A stretch of DNA of 64,000 bases. Source: Pyruvatibacter sp. (lineage in GTDB: Bacteria; Pseudomonadota; Alphaproteobacteria; CGMCC-115125). The notes under the pieces are model-generated. The model did no database searches. It worked only from the letters and a program-made list of their open reading frames with translations, and was not told where the DNA came from. Of this stretch, positions 17,192-25,055 are shown piece by piece. Each line of letters opens with the position of its first letter. Position 1 is the first letter of the stretch. The DNA is taken from assembly GCF_040219635.1 (NCBI RefSeq), contig NZ_JAVJSC010000003.1:1042189-1106188 (forward strand), written 5' to 3'. A program made the translations under genes and the position numbers.

Positions 17192-17533
17192 TCAGGCCGC
17201 CGTGCGGTCACCGATGAGCAGCTTCACCGCGTCACCCTTGGCGTCGGCGATGGCCCACAACAGGTAGGGCGTGAGAAACAGAATGCCGCCCACCTGCGCC
17301 AGCGGCATTAGCAAAATGCCGCCGGTTGAAAACTTGTGTCGCCACCCAATCCATATGGCCGACAAAGTGAGGTAGGCTGCAAAATCAACGTTGAACTGTC
17401 CCGACCAGTTCATCGCGGCAATGTCACCGACAAAAACGTCGATCAGGTTCCAGCCGGTCTGCATCGTCGCGGTATAGGTCAGAGCCGCAACGGCAATGAA
17501 ATAGAAGATCGCAACAGCGCGAAGTATCATCAT
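17192..17533 (-). CDS. Small integral membrane protein, paralogue of the upstream gene
   Basis: 113 residues with three predicted transmembrane helices: an N-terminal one, a central one in the shared block, and one near GGILFLTPYLLWA. It resembles its neighbour: both contain W-x-GQFN-x-DF, LTLSA-W-x-x-WRH-x-F-x-x-G, and F-L-x-PYLLWA followed by an acidic segment. AGGGG precedes the ATG. No known family is recognised. Because the two genes are adjacent and similar, they may form a heteromeric membrane complex or come from recent duplication. Confidence 0.75.
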   Translation of the reverse strand: MMILRAVAIFYFIAVAALTYTATMQTGWNLIDVFVGDIAAMNWSGQFNVDFAAYLTLSAIWIGWRHKFSTGGILLMPLAQVGGILFLTPYLLWAIADAKGDAVKLLIGDRTAA

Positions 17534-17585
17534 GGTCGTTTCCCCTTTTTAAAGCGCGTGTTTAAGCACGGGTGATGGTGAGCAA

Positions 17586-17933
17586 TCAGCTTGCTGCGGC
17601 GCGCTGTTTGCCAAGAAACAGCGTCTTGATATCGCCGTCCGCGTCATAGCTCGCCCACAGCAGATAGGGCGCAAGAAAGCCGATGCCGCCGAACAGGCCG
17701 CACAGCCCAAGCACAAACGCGCCGGGTGTGAAGTGATGCCGCCAGGTCAGCCAGAGCGCTGACAGGGTGAGGAACCCGAAAAAATCCAGATTGAACTGGC
17801 CCGGCCATTCCATTTTCAGCATGTCGCCGAAGAAAACCGCGAACAGGCCCATGCCATGGTTCATGATGACAATGGCCGTATAAACGGCCAACACCACCCA
17901 GATCACGATCAGATGTATACGAAAGCCCTGCAT
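17586..17933 (-). CDS. Small integral membrane protein, paralogue of the downstream gene
   Basis: 115 residues from the ATG at 17933, which has GGGGAGG upstream; a longer in-frame start at 18014 adds a non-hydrophobic leader. Three transmembrane helices are predicted (HLIVIWVVLAVYTAIVIM; the central LDFFGFLTLSALWLTW; FVLGLCGLFGGIGFLAPYLLWA). It shares the pattern PGQFNLDF...LTLSALWLTWRHHF with the 113-residue protein 52 bases downstream. The function is unknown. Conserved charged residues (the R and H of WRHxF, and D in QFNxDF) at the membrane edge are the best clue. Confidence 0.75.
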   Translation of the reverse strand: MQGFRIHLIVIWVVLAVYTAIVIMNHGMGLFAVFFGDMLKMEWPGQFNLDFFGFLTLSALWLTWRHHFTPGAFVLGLCGLFGGIGFLAPYLLWASYDADGDIKTLFLGKQRAAAS

Positions 17934-18039
17934 TCTCGCCTCCCCCTCATGTATGTCAGTTGCCGATAAAGTCGGCATTTGACGAAACAGAGTAGAGACT
18001 GCGTGACGCTGCACAATTACCTGCGGCGTAATGATGTGC

Positions 18040-18519
18040 CTATGGTTCGCCCAGCACCTTCCACAGACTGGTGGCCTGGCAGATCAACACGTCATCAACA
18101 AAAAAGTCTGCCGCACAGAACACAACGCTGCGGGTTTTCTTGGTCAGCCGTGTCTTGCCGATCACCAGATCACCCACTTTGGCGGTGCCTGTGTAACTCG
18201 TCTGCATACTGAGGGTCACGCACGGTCTCCGCCCGGTTGCATTCCATGCCGTGCTGCCAACGATGGCGTCGGCGAATGTCATCAACGCGCCCGGGTGCAG
18301 CTTTCCGGCTGCATCAATATGGCGTTCATCAACCCGGAAGGCTTCGGTCCGCGCCAGGCCGTCGTTGGGGGTGGTTTCGCTGTAGTAGGGCCCCACAAAC
18401 GCCTCGAACGGGTCGCGCAACTCCATGGCGCGAAAGCCGTCCAGGTGTTCCTCAGGCCGTGGCGACGCGATTGGCGGGCGTTCGCCGTCGCCTTTTTCGG
18501 CGTCACGCGCCTCAGTCAT
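18040..18519 (-). CDS. PaaI-family hotdog thioesterase
   Basis: 159 residues, one hotdog domain. HPGALMTFADAIVGSTAWNATG matches the HGG-x-x-x-x-x-D-x-x-x-x region of the PaaI group, here HPG-x-LMTFAD; the Asp is kept and the second Gly is replaced. The tail MQTSYTGTAKVGDLVIGKTRLTKKTRSVVF is the usual strand set. The ATG at 18519 overlaps the preceding paralogue by 8 bases; a TTG at 18528 is also in frame. It probably forms an operon with that gene and may be a heteromeric partner. Confidence 0.85.
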   Translation of the reverse strand: MTEARDAEKGDGERPPIASPRPEEHLDGFRAMELRDPFEAFVGPYYSETTPNDGLARTEAFRVDERHIDAAGKLHPGALMTFADAIVGSTAWNATGRRPCVTLSMQTSYTGTAKVGDLVIGKTRLTKKTRSVVFCAADFFVDDVLICQATSLWKVLGEP

Positions 18520-18889
18520 CTTTAACAACCCGATAAACGCCGGTGGCCGTCATCAACATGCGGTCGCCGACGGATACATCGCATGACAGGAAAACAATCG
18601 TCCGTGTTCGCCGCGTCACTTGCGCCACAGCCGTTACCATGTCGCCTGGTTTGCCGGGGCCGGTAAAGTCACAGTTTACGGACAGGGCTTCCACGTCACT
18701 GTCGGCGGCCTTACGCGCTGCACCCGCCAGCACCACAGAGGCAAACGACATCATCATGCCGCCATGCAACATATCGGCACCATTGAGGTGATGTGGTTCA
18801 ATCTTGAAGCCAAGGCTGAACCCGTCGCCGTCAACGGGTGTGACGGGACCGATATAGGCTTCAAAGCCGGAACTCTCCGGTGCGCTCAT
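18512..18889 (-). CDS. PaaI-family hotdog thioesterase
   Basis: 125 residues from the ATG at 18889; a longer frame from 19006 is rejected because the extension is not hotdog-like and AGG lies upstream of 18889. LHGGMMMSFASVVLAGAARKA is the HGG catalytic segment, although the usual Asp is replaced by Ser in FAS. LSVNCDFTGPGKPGDMVTAVAQVTRRTRTIVF is the conserved central sheet. It is the first gene of a two-gene thioesterase operon and divergent from a YjbQ-like gene. It may hydrolyse aryl- or acyl-CoA esters. Confidence 0.85.
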   Translation of the reverse strand: MSAPESSGFEAYIGPVTPVDGDGFSLGFKIEPHHLNGADMLHGGMMMSFASVVLAGAARKAADSDVEALSVNCDFTGPGKPGDMVTAVAQVTRRTRTIVFLSCDVSVGDRMLMTATGVYRVVKDD

Positions 18890-18972
18890 GGTGTGCCTGC
18901 TGTGGAATTGAGATGCTGAAAAGGGCGTGCTGTGCCCTATGTACCGGCAAGCCCTGCGGGTTAAAAGGGGGC

Positions 18973-19389
18973 ATGCGCCCGCACCTTGAAACACTTGCCG
19001 TTGCAACGCCCGGCCCCGGCCTCACGGACATTACCCGTGAGGTGGCGGATGTTGTGCGGGCATCCACAATACGCGAAGGCCAGGTCACGCTGTTCATCCG
19101 CCACACATCGGCATCGCTGGTCATTCAGGAAAACGCCGACCCGGATGTGCTGCACGATCTGCAGACATTCTTTGCGCGCATTGCCCCGCAAACAGATACC
19201 TACCGCCACGCCACCGAAGGGCCGGACGACATGCCCGCCCACATCAAGTCAGCACTCACCGCGACCAGCCTGACGGTGCCGGTTTCAAACGGCAACATGC
19301 TGCTGGGCACGTGGCAGGGCATATATGTGTTTGAGCACCGCGCCCGCCAGCACACCCGCAGCGTAGTGGTGCAGGTGGTCGGCGCGTAA
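18973..19389 (+). CDS. YjbQ/UPF0047 family protein
   Basis: 138 residues, the usual length for UPF0047. The ATG at 18973 matches family N termini better than the longer frame from 18880, whose extra residues are Cys-rich and atypical. Conserved blocks are FIRHTSASLVIQENADPDVLHDLQTFF, DDMPAHIKSALTATSLTVPV, and GTWQGIYVFEHR. Family members have weak thiamine-phosphate synthase activity in Escherichia coli (YjbQ), but the native role is unclear. It is a single-gene unit between divergent and convergent neighbours. Confidence 0.92.
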   Translation: MRPHLETLAVATPGPGLTDITREVADVVRASTIREGQVTLFIRHTSASLVIQENADPDVLHDLQTFFARIAPQTDTYRHATEGPDDMPAHIKSALTATSLTVPVSNGNMLLGTWQGIYVFEHRARQHTRSVVVQVVGA

Positions 19390-19431
19390 CGCAGCGCTCG
19401 TTGTCGCGTGTCGGTAGCCGTGCGTAGCCGG

Positions 19432-19917
19432 CTAGATGTTCAGCGGGGCCATGCTGACCGGACCAATGGCGGCGGGGGCAGCAGGCGCTTCACCAATCCA
19501 GCGGGCAGGGACGCCAAGCTCGATCAGCGCATCGCGCACAACCTGCGTGCGGGCGTCAGGGCCTGCATCGTTGCTCAATGTAACCCGGCTCAGTTCAAGC
19601 CCGGTCACTTCGTCGGCGATGGCAGCAAGCATGTCGTTTGCGGGTGCAGTCAGGTCAGCACCGCCAACCGGAAAATACACCACATAGGAGTAGCCGAAGG
19701 GAGCGGTCTGCGCATCAGCGGTCATGCCCACATCGTCTGAGCGCTCAACAAGTGACGGGGCTGCAGCGGTAATGGTTACAACCGATGTGGCAATGGCCGG
19801 AGGCTGCGCGCCGTCAAAGGGAACCGCGGACGTGTCGCCGCTGGCAAAGGCCGCCATGCCGCCGAGCAAGAACGCACCGGCTCCAATCAGACCCATAATT
19901 CCAAACTGGCGGCGCAT
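19432..19917 (-). CDS. Exported protein with degenerate OmpA-like domain
   Basis: 161 residues from the ATG at 19917, with GGGGAG 8 bases upstream. The N terminus (FGIMGLIGAGAFLLGGMAAFA) is a signal peptide or anchor. The C-terminal part (VVYFPVGGADLTAPANDMLAAIADEV, then TLSNDAGPDARTQVVRDALIELGVP) follows the outline of the OmpA peptidoglycan-binding fold, but the conserved Asp-Arg pair of that family is only partly kept. It may sense or bind cell-wall material; the function is unknown. Confidence 0.6.
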   Translation of the reverse strand: MRRQFGIMGLIGAGAFLLGGMAAFASGDTSAVPFDGAQPPAIATSVVTITAAAPSLVERSDDVGMTADAQTAPFGYSYVVYFPVGGADLTAPANDMLAAIADEVTGLELSRVTLSNDAGPDARTQVVRDALIELGVPARWIGEAPAAPAAIGPVSMAPLNI

Positions 19918-20282
19918 GTCATGTCTCCCCAAAGTCAAAATCCGGTGCGCCAATCGCACCTTCCATGACGCCAATATGCTGCGTGAATCTGGCGCAGACT
20001 TGATGGTGCGGAGGTGAAGCGTTGTTCATTTCGTGGCCCAAATGCGGCGGCGATGGCCGCGCGCCGGGCTAATGCGTTGATTCCAGTGCGATTCCAGAAG
20101 TGACCCGCACATCGCCAATTAACCCTTCCGGCGCGGCCCTGAACCCCCTATGGTTCGCGCCGACTGGCGGGTTTCAAATTGATACCCGCTGCCTTCGACA
20201 TTTTGTAAAGCCCGGACCAGGCGCTGCATGACGCGGCGGAAATCCAAGCGGGCGAACACTAATCCCAACAAGGAGTGACAGC

Positions 20283-21467
20283 ATGAGAGAAGCAGTCATC
20301 GTTTCCACGGCCCGCACGGGCCTTGCCAAATCAGGCCGCGGCGGCTTCAACATGACCCACGGTGCCGCCATGGGTGGCCACGCCCTCAAGCATGCCATCG
20401 AGCGCGCCAAGATTGAGCCGGGCCACGTTGACGACGTCATCATGGGCTGCGGCACACCTGAAGGTGCCACCGGCCAGAACGTTGGCCGCCTTGCCGCCAT
20501 CTGGGCCGGTTGCCCGGTCACAACGTCTGGCGTAACCGTCAACCGTTTCTGCTCGTCCGGTCTCCAGACCATTGCCATGGCCGCTGGCCGCATCGTCAAT
20601 GATGGTGTGGACGTGGTTGCCGCTGGTGGCGTTGAATCCATTTCGCTGGTGCAGATGTCCGGCGCGATGAACCTCAACAACATCACCGAAGAAAAGCTGA
20701 TGGAGAGCTATCCGGCTCTTTGGATGCCGATGATCGAAACCGCCGACATCGTGGCCAAGCGCTACAATGTGAGCCGTGAAGCGCAGGACGAGTATTCGCT
20801 CCAGTCGCAGCAGCGCACCGCGGCCGCCCAGCAGGCTGGCAAGTTCGACGACGAAATCGTGCCGATGAACACGAAGATGAAAGTCGTCAACAAGGAAACC
20901 AAGGAAGAGTCGATCGTTGACTACGTGGTGGACAAGGACGAATGCAACCGTCCCCAGACCACCCTTGAAGGCCTGAATGGTCTGCCGCCTGTTCGTGGCG
21001 AAGGCAACTACATCACGGCCGGCAATGCTTCGCAGCTTTCCGATGGTGCCTCCATGGTGATCATGATGGAACGCAAGGAAGCCGAGCGCCGTGGCCTCGA
21101 CATCATGGGCGTGTTCCGCGGGTTCCAGGTTGCAGGCTGCGAGCCGGACGAAATGGGCATTGGCCCCGTGTTCGCTGTGCCCAAGCTGCTGGACAAGGCT
21201 GGCGTCAAGAAGGACGACATCGACCTGTGGGAACTCAACGAAGCGTTTGCCTCGCAGTGCCTCTACAGCCGCGACAAGCTGGAAATCGACAATGACAAAT
21301 ACAACGTCAATGGCGGGTCGATCTCCATCGGTCATCCCTTCGGCATGACCGGCGCGCGCTGCACCGGCCACCTGATGATCGAAGGCAAGCGCCGCAACGC
21401 CAAGCTCGGCGTCGTGACCATGTGCATCGGCGGCGGCATGGGTGCTGCCGGCCTGTTCGAGATGTAA
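20283..21467 (+). CDS. Acetyl-CoA acyltransferase (thiolase)
   Basis: 394-residue thiolase. The acylated Cys is in VNRFCSSGLQTIAMAAG (residue about 90), the His in NGGSISIGHPFGMTGAR, and the second catalytic Cys in TMCIGGGMGAAGLFE, so the triad is complete. The length fits degradative or biosynthetic thiolases. AAGGAG precedes the ATG. The enzyme cleaves 3-ketoacyl-CoA or condenses acetyl-CoA. Its codons are more biased towards C than those of its neighbours, suggesting high expression. A terminator follows directly, so it is probably monocistronic. Confidence 0.95.
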   Translation: MREAVIVSTARTGLAKSGRGGFNMTHGAAMGGHALKHAIERAKIEPGHVDDVIMGCGTPEGATGQNVGRLAAIWAGCPVTTSGVTVNRFCSSGLQTIAMAAGRIVNDGVDVVAAGGVESISLVQMSGAMNLNNITEEKLMESYPALWMPMIETADIVAKRYNVSREAQDEYSLQSQQRTAAAQQAGKFDDEIVPMNTKMKVVNKETKEESIVDYVVDKDECNRPQTTLEGLNGLPPVRGEGNYITAGNASQLSDGASMVIMMERKEAERRGLDIMGVFRGFQVAGCEPDEMGIGPVFAVPKLLDKAGVKKDDIDLWELNEAFASQCLYSRDKLEIDNDKYNVNGGSISIGHPFGMTGARCTGHLMIEGKRRNAKLGVVTMCIGGGMGAAGLFEM

Positions 21468-21492
21468 TTCGACGCAGACCTTGCTACGATTG

Positions 21493-21523
21493 AAAGGCCC
21501 GGCAGCAATGCCGGGCCTTTTTT
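21493..21523 (+). terminator. Rho-independent terminator after the thiolase
   Basis: AAAGGCCCGGC (21493-21503) pairs perfectly with GCCGGGCCTTT (21510-21520), 6-base loop, then a T tail to 21523. Confidence 0.9.
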
Positions 21524-21536
21524 CATGAGAGTCGGC

Positions 21537-21980
21537 ATGACCACGCGCTATTTTGATGATTTTGACGTCGGTGAGCAGTGGCCCATCACCGAGACCTATG
21601 AAATGACCCGCGACGAAATTGTATCGTTTGCCACCAAGTGGGACCCACAGCCGTTTCATGTTGATGAGGCGGCCGCCAAAAAATCCGTTTACGGAACACT
21701 GACAGCCTGCGGTACCCATATTCAGGCTGTGGTGCTGAAACTGGCGCAGGCGCTTCCGCATGAAACAGCCGTCATCGGCGCGCTGGGCTATGACGAAGTG
21801 CGCTTTCACAAGGCCGCTTGTCTGGATGATGTGCTGTCGCTCACCATCGAGTGCATCGAGAAGCGCCCCTCGTCGTCGAAGCCTGATCGCGGCATCATCA
21901 AGAACTGTCATACGCTTGTTAATCAGGCGGGCGACACCGTGTTCTCCCAAATCACCACGCTGCTTATCGCTCGCGCATAA
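21537..21980 (+). CDS. MaoC-family dehydratase
   Basis: 147 residues from the ATG at 21537; an in-frame ATG at 21525 directly abuts the terminator. One hotdog domain with the (R)-hydratase motif FATKWDPQPFHVDEAAAKKSVYGTLTACG, where Asp and His are catalytic, although Gly before the motif is replaced. It hydrates or dehydrates enoyl-CoA. It begins a run of four plus-strand genes (MaoC, VOC, SDR, membrane protein) with small gaps. Confidence 0.88.
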   Translation: MTTRYFDDFDVGEQWPITETYEMTRDEIVSFATKWDPQPFHVDEAAAKKSVYGTLTACGTHIQAVVLKLAQALPHETAVIGALGYDEVRFHKAACLDDVLSLTIECIEKRPSSSKPDRGIIKNCHTLVNQAGDTVFSQITTLLIARA

Positions 21981-22010
21981 TATCGGGCAGCGTGCACAGG
22001 AGACCTGGCC

Positions 22011-22373
22011 ATGAATGACCTGAAGATTACCGGCTACCGTATTTTCGTGCCGGATGTGGCCACGGCACTTCCCTTCTACCGCGACCTGTTGAGCCTGCCG
22101 GTGCGCGCTGTGGCGGATGACGGCGGGTTTGCTGTTCTGGACGCGGGCATCATGCTCATTCTTGAACCCGTGGGGGATGACCCGAACCTGACCCGGCGTT
22201 TTACCGGCGTCTCGTTTGAGGTGGCCGACATCACGGCGGCCTATCAGGAGTTGCGCGGCAAAGGCGTGGAGTTCGCTGATGGCCCGCACATGCAGGAGTG
22301 GGGCGGCAAGCTGGCACACTTTATGGATCCCGGTGGCAATACGCTCACCATTGTGGAATACCCAACGCGATAG
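22011..22373 (+). CDS. VOC (glyoxalase/bleomycin resistance) family protein
   Basis: 120-residue single VOC fold: two beta-alpha-beta-beta-beta modules, starting KITGYRIFVPDVATALPFYRDLLSLPV and ending HFMDPGGNTLTIVEYP. The typical metal-binding Glu is seen in LILEPVGDD and the final IVEYP. Likely metal-dependent lyase, isomerase or dioxygenase on a small substrate, or a binding protein. AGGAGACC precedes the ATG. It lies between MaoC and SDR genes. Confidence 0.85.
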   Translation: MNDLKITGYRIFVPDVATALPFYRDLLSLPVRAVADDGGFAVLDAGIMLILEPVGDDPNLTRRFTGVSFEVADITAAYQELRGKGVEFADGPHMQEWGGKLAHFMDPGGNTLTIVEYPTR

Positions 22374-22401
22374 CAACCCGCCGCCATAAGGAACAAACAG
22401 C

Positions 22402-23208
22402 ATGGGACGCCTCACAGGAAAACGCGCCATCGTCACCGGAGCAGGCTCAGGCATCGGCCGCGCCGCCTCTCGCCGCTTCGCCGAAGAAGGCGCAACCGTG
22501 CTCGCCGTTGATCTGAACGCCGATGGTGTGGCGGAAACCGTTGAAGGCCGCGAGCGCATGAGCGCTGAGACAGGCGACGTATCGGACGAAGCCTACGTGT
22601 CCGGCTCGGTTACAAACTTTGTAAAGCAGCAGGGTGGCATCGACATCGTGTTTGCCAATGCGGGCATTTCCGGCGGGTGGATGCCACTGGCAGACCAGAC
22701 GCCGGACTATTGGGAAAACATCCTCCGGGTAAATCTCATTGGTCCTTTCTTGTATGTGAAGCACGCCAGCCCGCACATGGTGGCGCAGGGGCACGGCTCC
22801 ATTGTATGTACGGCATCCGTGGCGGGGATAAGGGCGAATGCGGGTGTGCATCCCTATTCAGCCTCCAAGGCCGGCGTCATCTCACTGGTGCAGACTGTGG
22901 CCTATGATCTGGCCGGCACCGGCGTGCGCATCAATGCTGTGTGCCCCGGCCTCATTGAAACCGGCATGACCAAGCCCGTGTTCGACATGGCGCGTGAGCG
23001 CGGTTCTGAAGATCGCATCGGCCAGATCAACCCGATGAAGCGGGCAGGCCGCCCCGAAGAAATTGCCAACATGGCGCTGTTTCTGGCGAGCGACGAAGCC
23101 TCGTATGTTAACGGTCAGGCGTTCCCCGTTGATGGCGGCCTGTCGGCATCGCACCCTTACGCCATGGGCTCCGGTCAGCAGCGGGCGTTCAAGAAGGCGG
23201 GCGAATAG
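22402..23208 (+). CDS. Short-chain dehydrogenase/reductase (SDR)
   Basis: 268 residues. The cofactor motif TGAGSGIGRAASRRF is at residues 13-27, and VDLNADG with an acidic residue after the second strand suggests NAD preference. NAG is at ANAGISG, and the catalytic Ser/Tyr/Lys are in CTASVAGIRANAGVHPYSASKAG. The C-terminal substrate part ends in FPVDGGLSASHPYA. It oxidises or reduces an alcohol/ketone, plausibly a hydroxyacyl-CoA. Its stop directly abuts the next start. Confidence 0.93.
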   Translation: MGRLTGKRAIVTGAGSGIGRAASRRFAEEGATVLAVDLNADGVAETVEGRERMSAETGDVSDEAYVSGSVTNFVKQQGGIDIVFANAGISGGWMPLADQTPDYWENILRVNLIGPFLYVKHASPHMVAQGHGSIVCTASVAGIRANAGVHPYSASKAGVISLVQTVAYDLAGTGVRINAVCPGLIETGMTKPVFDMARERGSEDRIGQINPMKRAGRPEEIANMALFLASDEASYVNGQAFPVDGGLSASHPYAMGSGQQRAFKKAGE

Positions 23209-23529
23209 ATGACAGGTCTGCGCATCCTCTCCGCCATACTGGGCCTCGCCTTCGGCGCATCGCTCATCTGGGGCTTTGCCGATGGCGGCTCCGTGGTGCC
23301 GCTGCTCACCCTCATGCTGGCGGAACCCTGGGGCGTCGTCACCCTTGCGGACCTCTATCTCGGCTTTGTGCTGTTTGCGGGTCTGGTGCTGGTGCTGGAG
23401 CACAGCAAGCTCACTGGCATCTTGTGGGCGATTGCCATCGTGTTGCTCGGCAACATCATCACCGCCGCCTGGATCGTCTTCAGGTTGCCCGGCGTGCTTC
23501 AGCGCCTGCGCAACTCACCATCCCCTTGA
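23209..23529 (+). CDS. Small membrane protein of unknown function
   Basis: 106 residues with three predicted transmembrane helices (RILSAILGLAFGASLIWGF, LADLYLGFVLFAGLVLVLEH, GILWAIAIVLLGNIITAAWIVF). The ATG directly follows the SDR stop codon, so it is the last gene of that operon. A family cannot be named with certainty; it resembles DUF1475-type proteins in size and topology. It ends in a basic, Leu-rich tail. Confidence 0.7.
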   Translation: MTGLRILSAILGLAFGASLIWGFADGGSVVPLLTLMLAEPWGVVTLADLYLGFVLFAGLVLVLEHSKLTGILWAIAIVLLGNIITAAWIVFRLPGVLQRLRNSPSP

Positions 23530-23575
23530 AGGGCCCGCTCAAGCATGCGCTGTGGGATGCATGGCCCTACCACAC

Positions 23576-23730
23576 CCGTGTCCCCGGACTTGATCCGGGG
23601 CCTACTCGCGGTGCGGCAGGCATAAATGCAGGCCACCGCAGTAGGCATGTGCTGCTCATCACGACATCAGTGTTGACCGACCCGAAGGTCTGAAACGCGA
23701 GTGGACCCCGGATCAAGTCCGGGGACACGG
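23576..23730. repeat. REP-like inverted repeat pair
   Basis: Two arms of 35 bases, at 23576-23610 and 23696-23730, are reverse complements with two mismatches. Each arm itself contains the palindrome CCCCGGACTTGATCCGGGG. The whole resembles a bacterial interspersed palindromic element, lying in the gap between the operon ending at 23529 and the convergent acyl-CoA dehydrogenase. Confidence 0.75.
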
Positions 23731-23755
23731 ATGTGGCGAAGTCTGGCAGCGCCGC

Positions 23756-24958
23756 CTAAAGCCCCAGCACCAGCTTTGCCATGATGCCGCGCTGGATTTC
23801 GTTGGAGCCGCCGTAGATGGATGACGCCCGGTTATTCAGCATGGTCGGCACCACCGTCATGGAGGATGCGGGTCCCACCGGCGCAACATTTGACCCCGGC
23901 TGCCGCGCATCCGGCTGCATCGGCATGGCGTAGGTGCCAATCGCTTCCACCGCCAGCGTGTCCAGCTTCTGGCGCATCTCGGTGCCGACCACTTTCAGCA
24001 TGGAGGAGGCCGGGCCGGGGTTCTGGCCGTTGGACAAGGCCGTCATGACGCGGTGCTCGGTAATTTCCTGCGCATCAAGCTCTACTTCAAACGCTGCCAG
24101 CTTGCGCTTGAAGGCATCGCCTTCAAGCAGTGAACCACCGGCCCCATCAGCCTCGGCACCCGCCAGCGCTTTGAGTTTTTCAACCGCCACCCGCAGCCCC
24201 GGCGCGTAGGCGCCGCCGCGCTCGAACTCCAGCAGATATTTGGCCACCGTCCAGCCATCATTTTCCTCGCCCACACGGTTTGCCTTTGGCACGCGCACAT
24301 TATCGAAAAACACCTGGTTCACTTCGTGCTCGCCCGCCATGGTGATGATCGGCTCCACGCTGATGCCCGGCGTATCCATGTCGATCAAAACAAACGTGAT
24401 GCCCTGCTGCGGTTTGCCCGATGCATCCGTGCGCACAAGACAAAACATGCGGTTGGCGAAGTGGGCGTGCGTCGTCCAGATTTTGGTGCCGTTGATGACA
24501 TAGTCATCGCCATCGCTGTCTGCCCTGCACTTGAGTGAGGCAAGGTCTGAGCCTGAGCCGGGTTCGGAATATCCCTGACACCAGTAATCATCGCCCGACA
24601 AAATGCGCGGCAGATATTTTGCCTTCTGCTCGTCGGTGCCAAACCCCATCAACATCGGCCCGCACATGCGCAGACCCATGGGTGACAGGGCAGGGGCCCC
24701 GGCGCGCGAACATTCAGCGGCAAAAATATAGCGTTGCATCTCGCTCCACCCGGTGCCGCCGTGCTCCTTCGGCCAATGCGGCGCCACCCAGCCCTTGGCG
24801 TGCAGGATTTTATGCCATTTCAGGTTCCAGTCCTTGTCGGTGAACACCGACGTTGTGAGGCTGCCCGCCTCACGCAGTTCCGGTGTGAGTTCCGCATCCA
24901 GAAACGCACGCACTTCCTGGCGGAAGGTTTCGTCTTCGGGGGCAAGTCCAAGGTCCAT
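23756..24958 (-). CDS. Acyl-CoA dehydrogenase
   Basis: 400 residues, full length. CQGYSEPGSGSDLASLKCRA marks the flavin/substrate region, followed by KIWTTHAHFANRMFCLVRTD. MLKVVGTEMRQKLDTLAVEAIG and the C-terminal SSIYGGSNEIQRGIMAKLVLGL are standard. The segment PQGITFVLIDMDTPGISVEPI is well kept. The enzyme oxidises acyl-CoA, passing electrons to ETF. It starts with ATG at 24958 and is divergent from an SDR gene. An internal stretch (ARQPGSNVAPVGPASSM) is less conserved. Confidence 0.93.
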   Translation of the reverse strand: MDLGLAPEDETFRQEVRAFLDAELTPELREAGSLTTSVFTDKDWNLKWHKILHAKGWVAPHWPKEHGGTGWSEMQRYIFAAECSRAGAPALSPMGLRMCGPMLMGFGTDEQKAKYLPRILSGDDYWCQGYSEPGSGSDLASLKCRADSDGDDYVINGTKIWTTHAHFANRMFCLVRTDASGKPQQGITFVLIDMDTPGISVEPIITMAGEHEVNQVFFDNVRVPKANRVGEENDGWTVAKYLLEFERGGAYAPGLRVAVEKLKALAGAEADGAGGSLLEGDAFKRKLAAFEVELDAQEITEHRVMTALSNGQNPGPASSMLKVVGTEMRQKLDTLAVEAIGTYAMPMQPDARQPGSNVAPVGPASSMTVVPTMLNNRASSIYGGSNEIQRGIMAKLVLGL

Positions 24959-25055
24959 CGGTTTTCCTTCAGCGCGCGGCGATTAAGCGGTTGTTGTTTT
25001 CGGGCACCATTCTAGGATGCCTGCCAGCAAGAAACCAATCAGCAGGAGCGGCATT

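Noticed and set aside
20331..22559. Minus-strand open frame of 742 codons
   Set aside because: It runs opposite to the thiolase, MaoC and VOC genes, has no family resemblance, and is a by-product of codon bias in the real genes.
23576..23730. Possible CRISPR or integron-like array
   Set aside because: There are only two arms, inverted relative to each other, with no regular spacers and no cas or integrase gene nearby.
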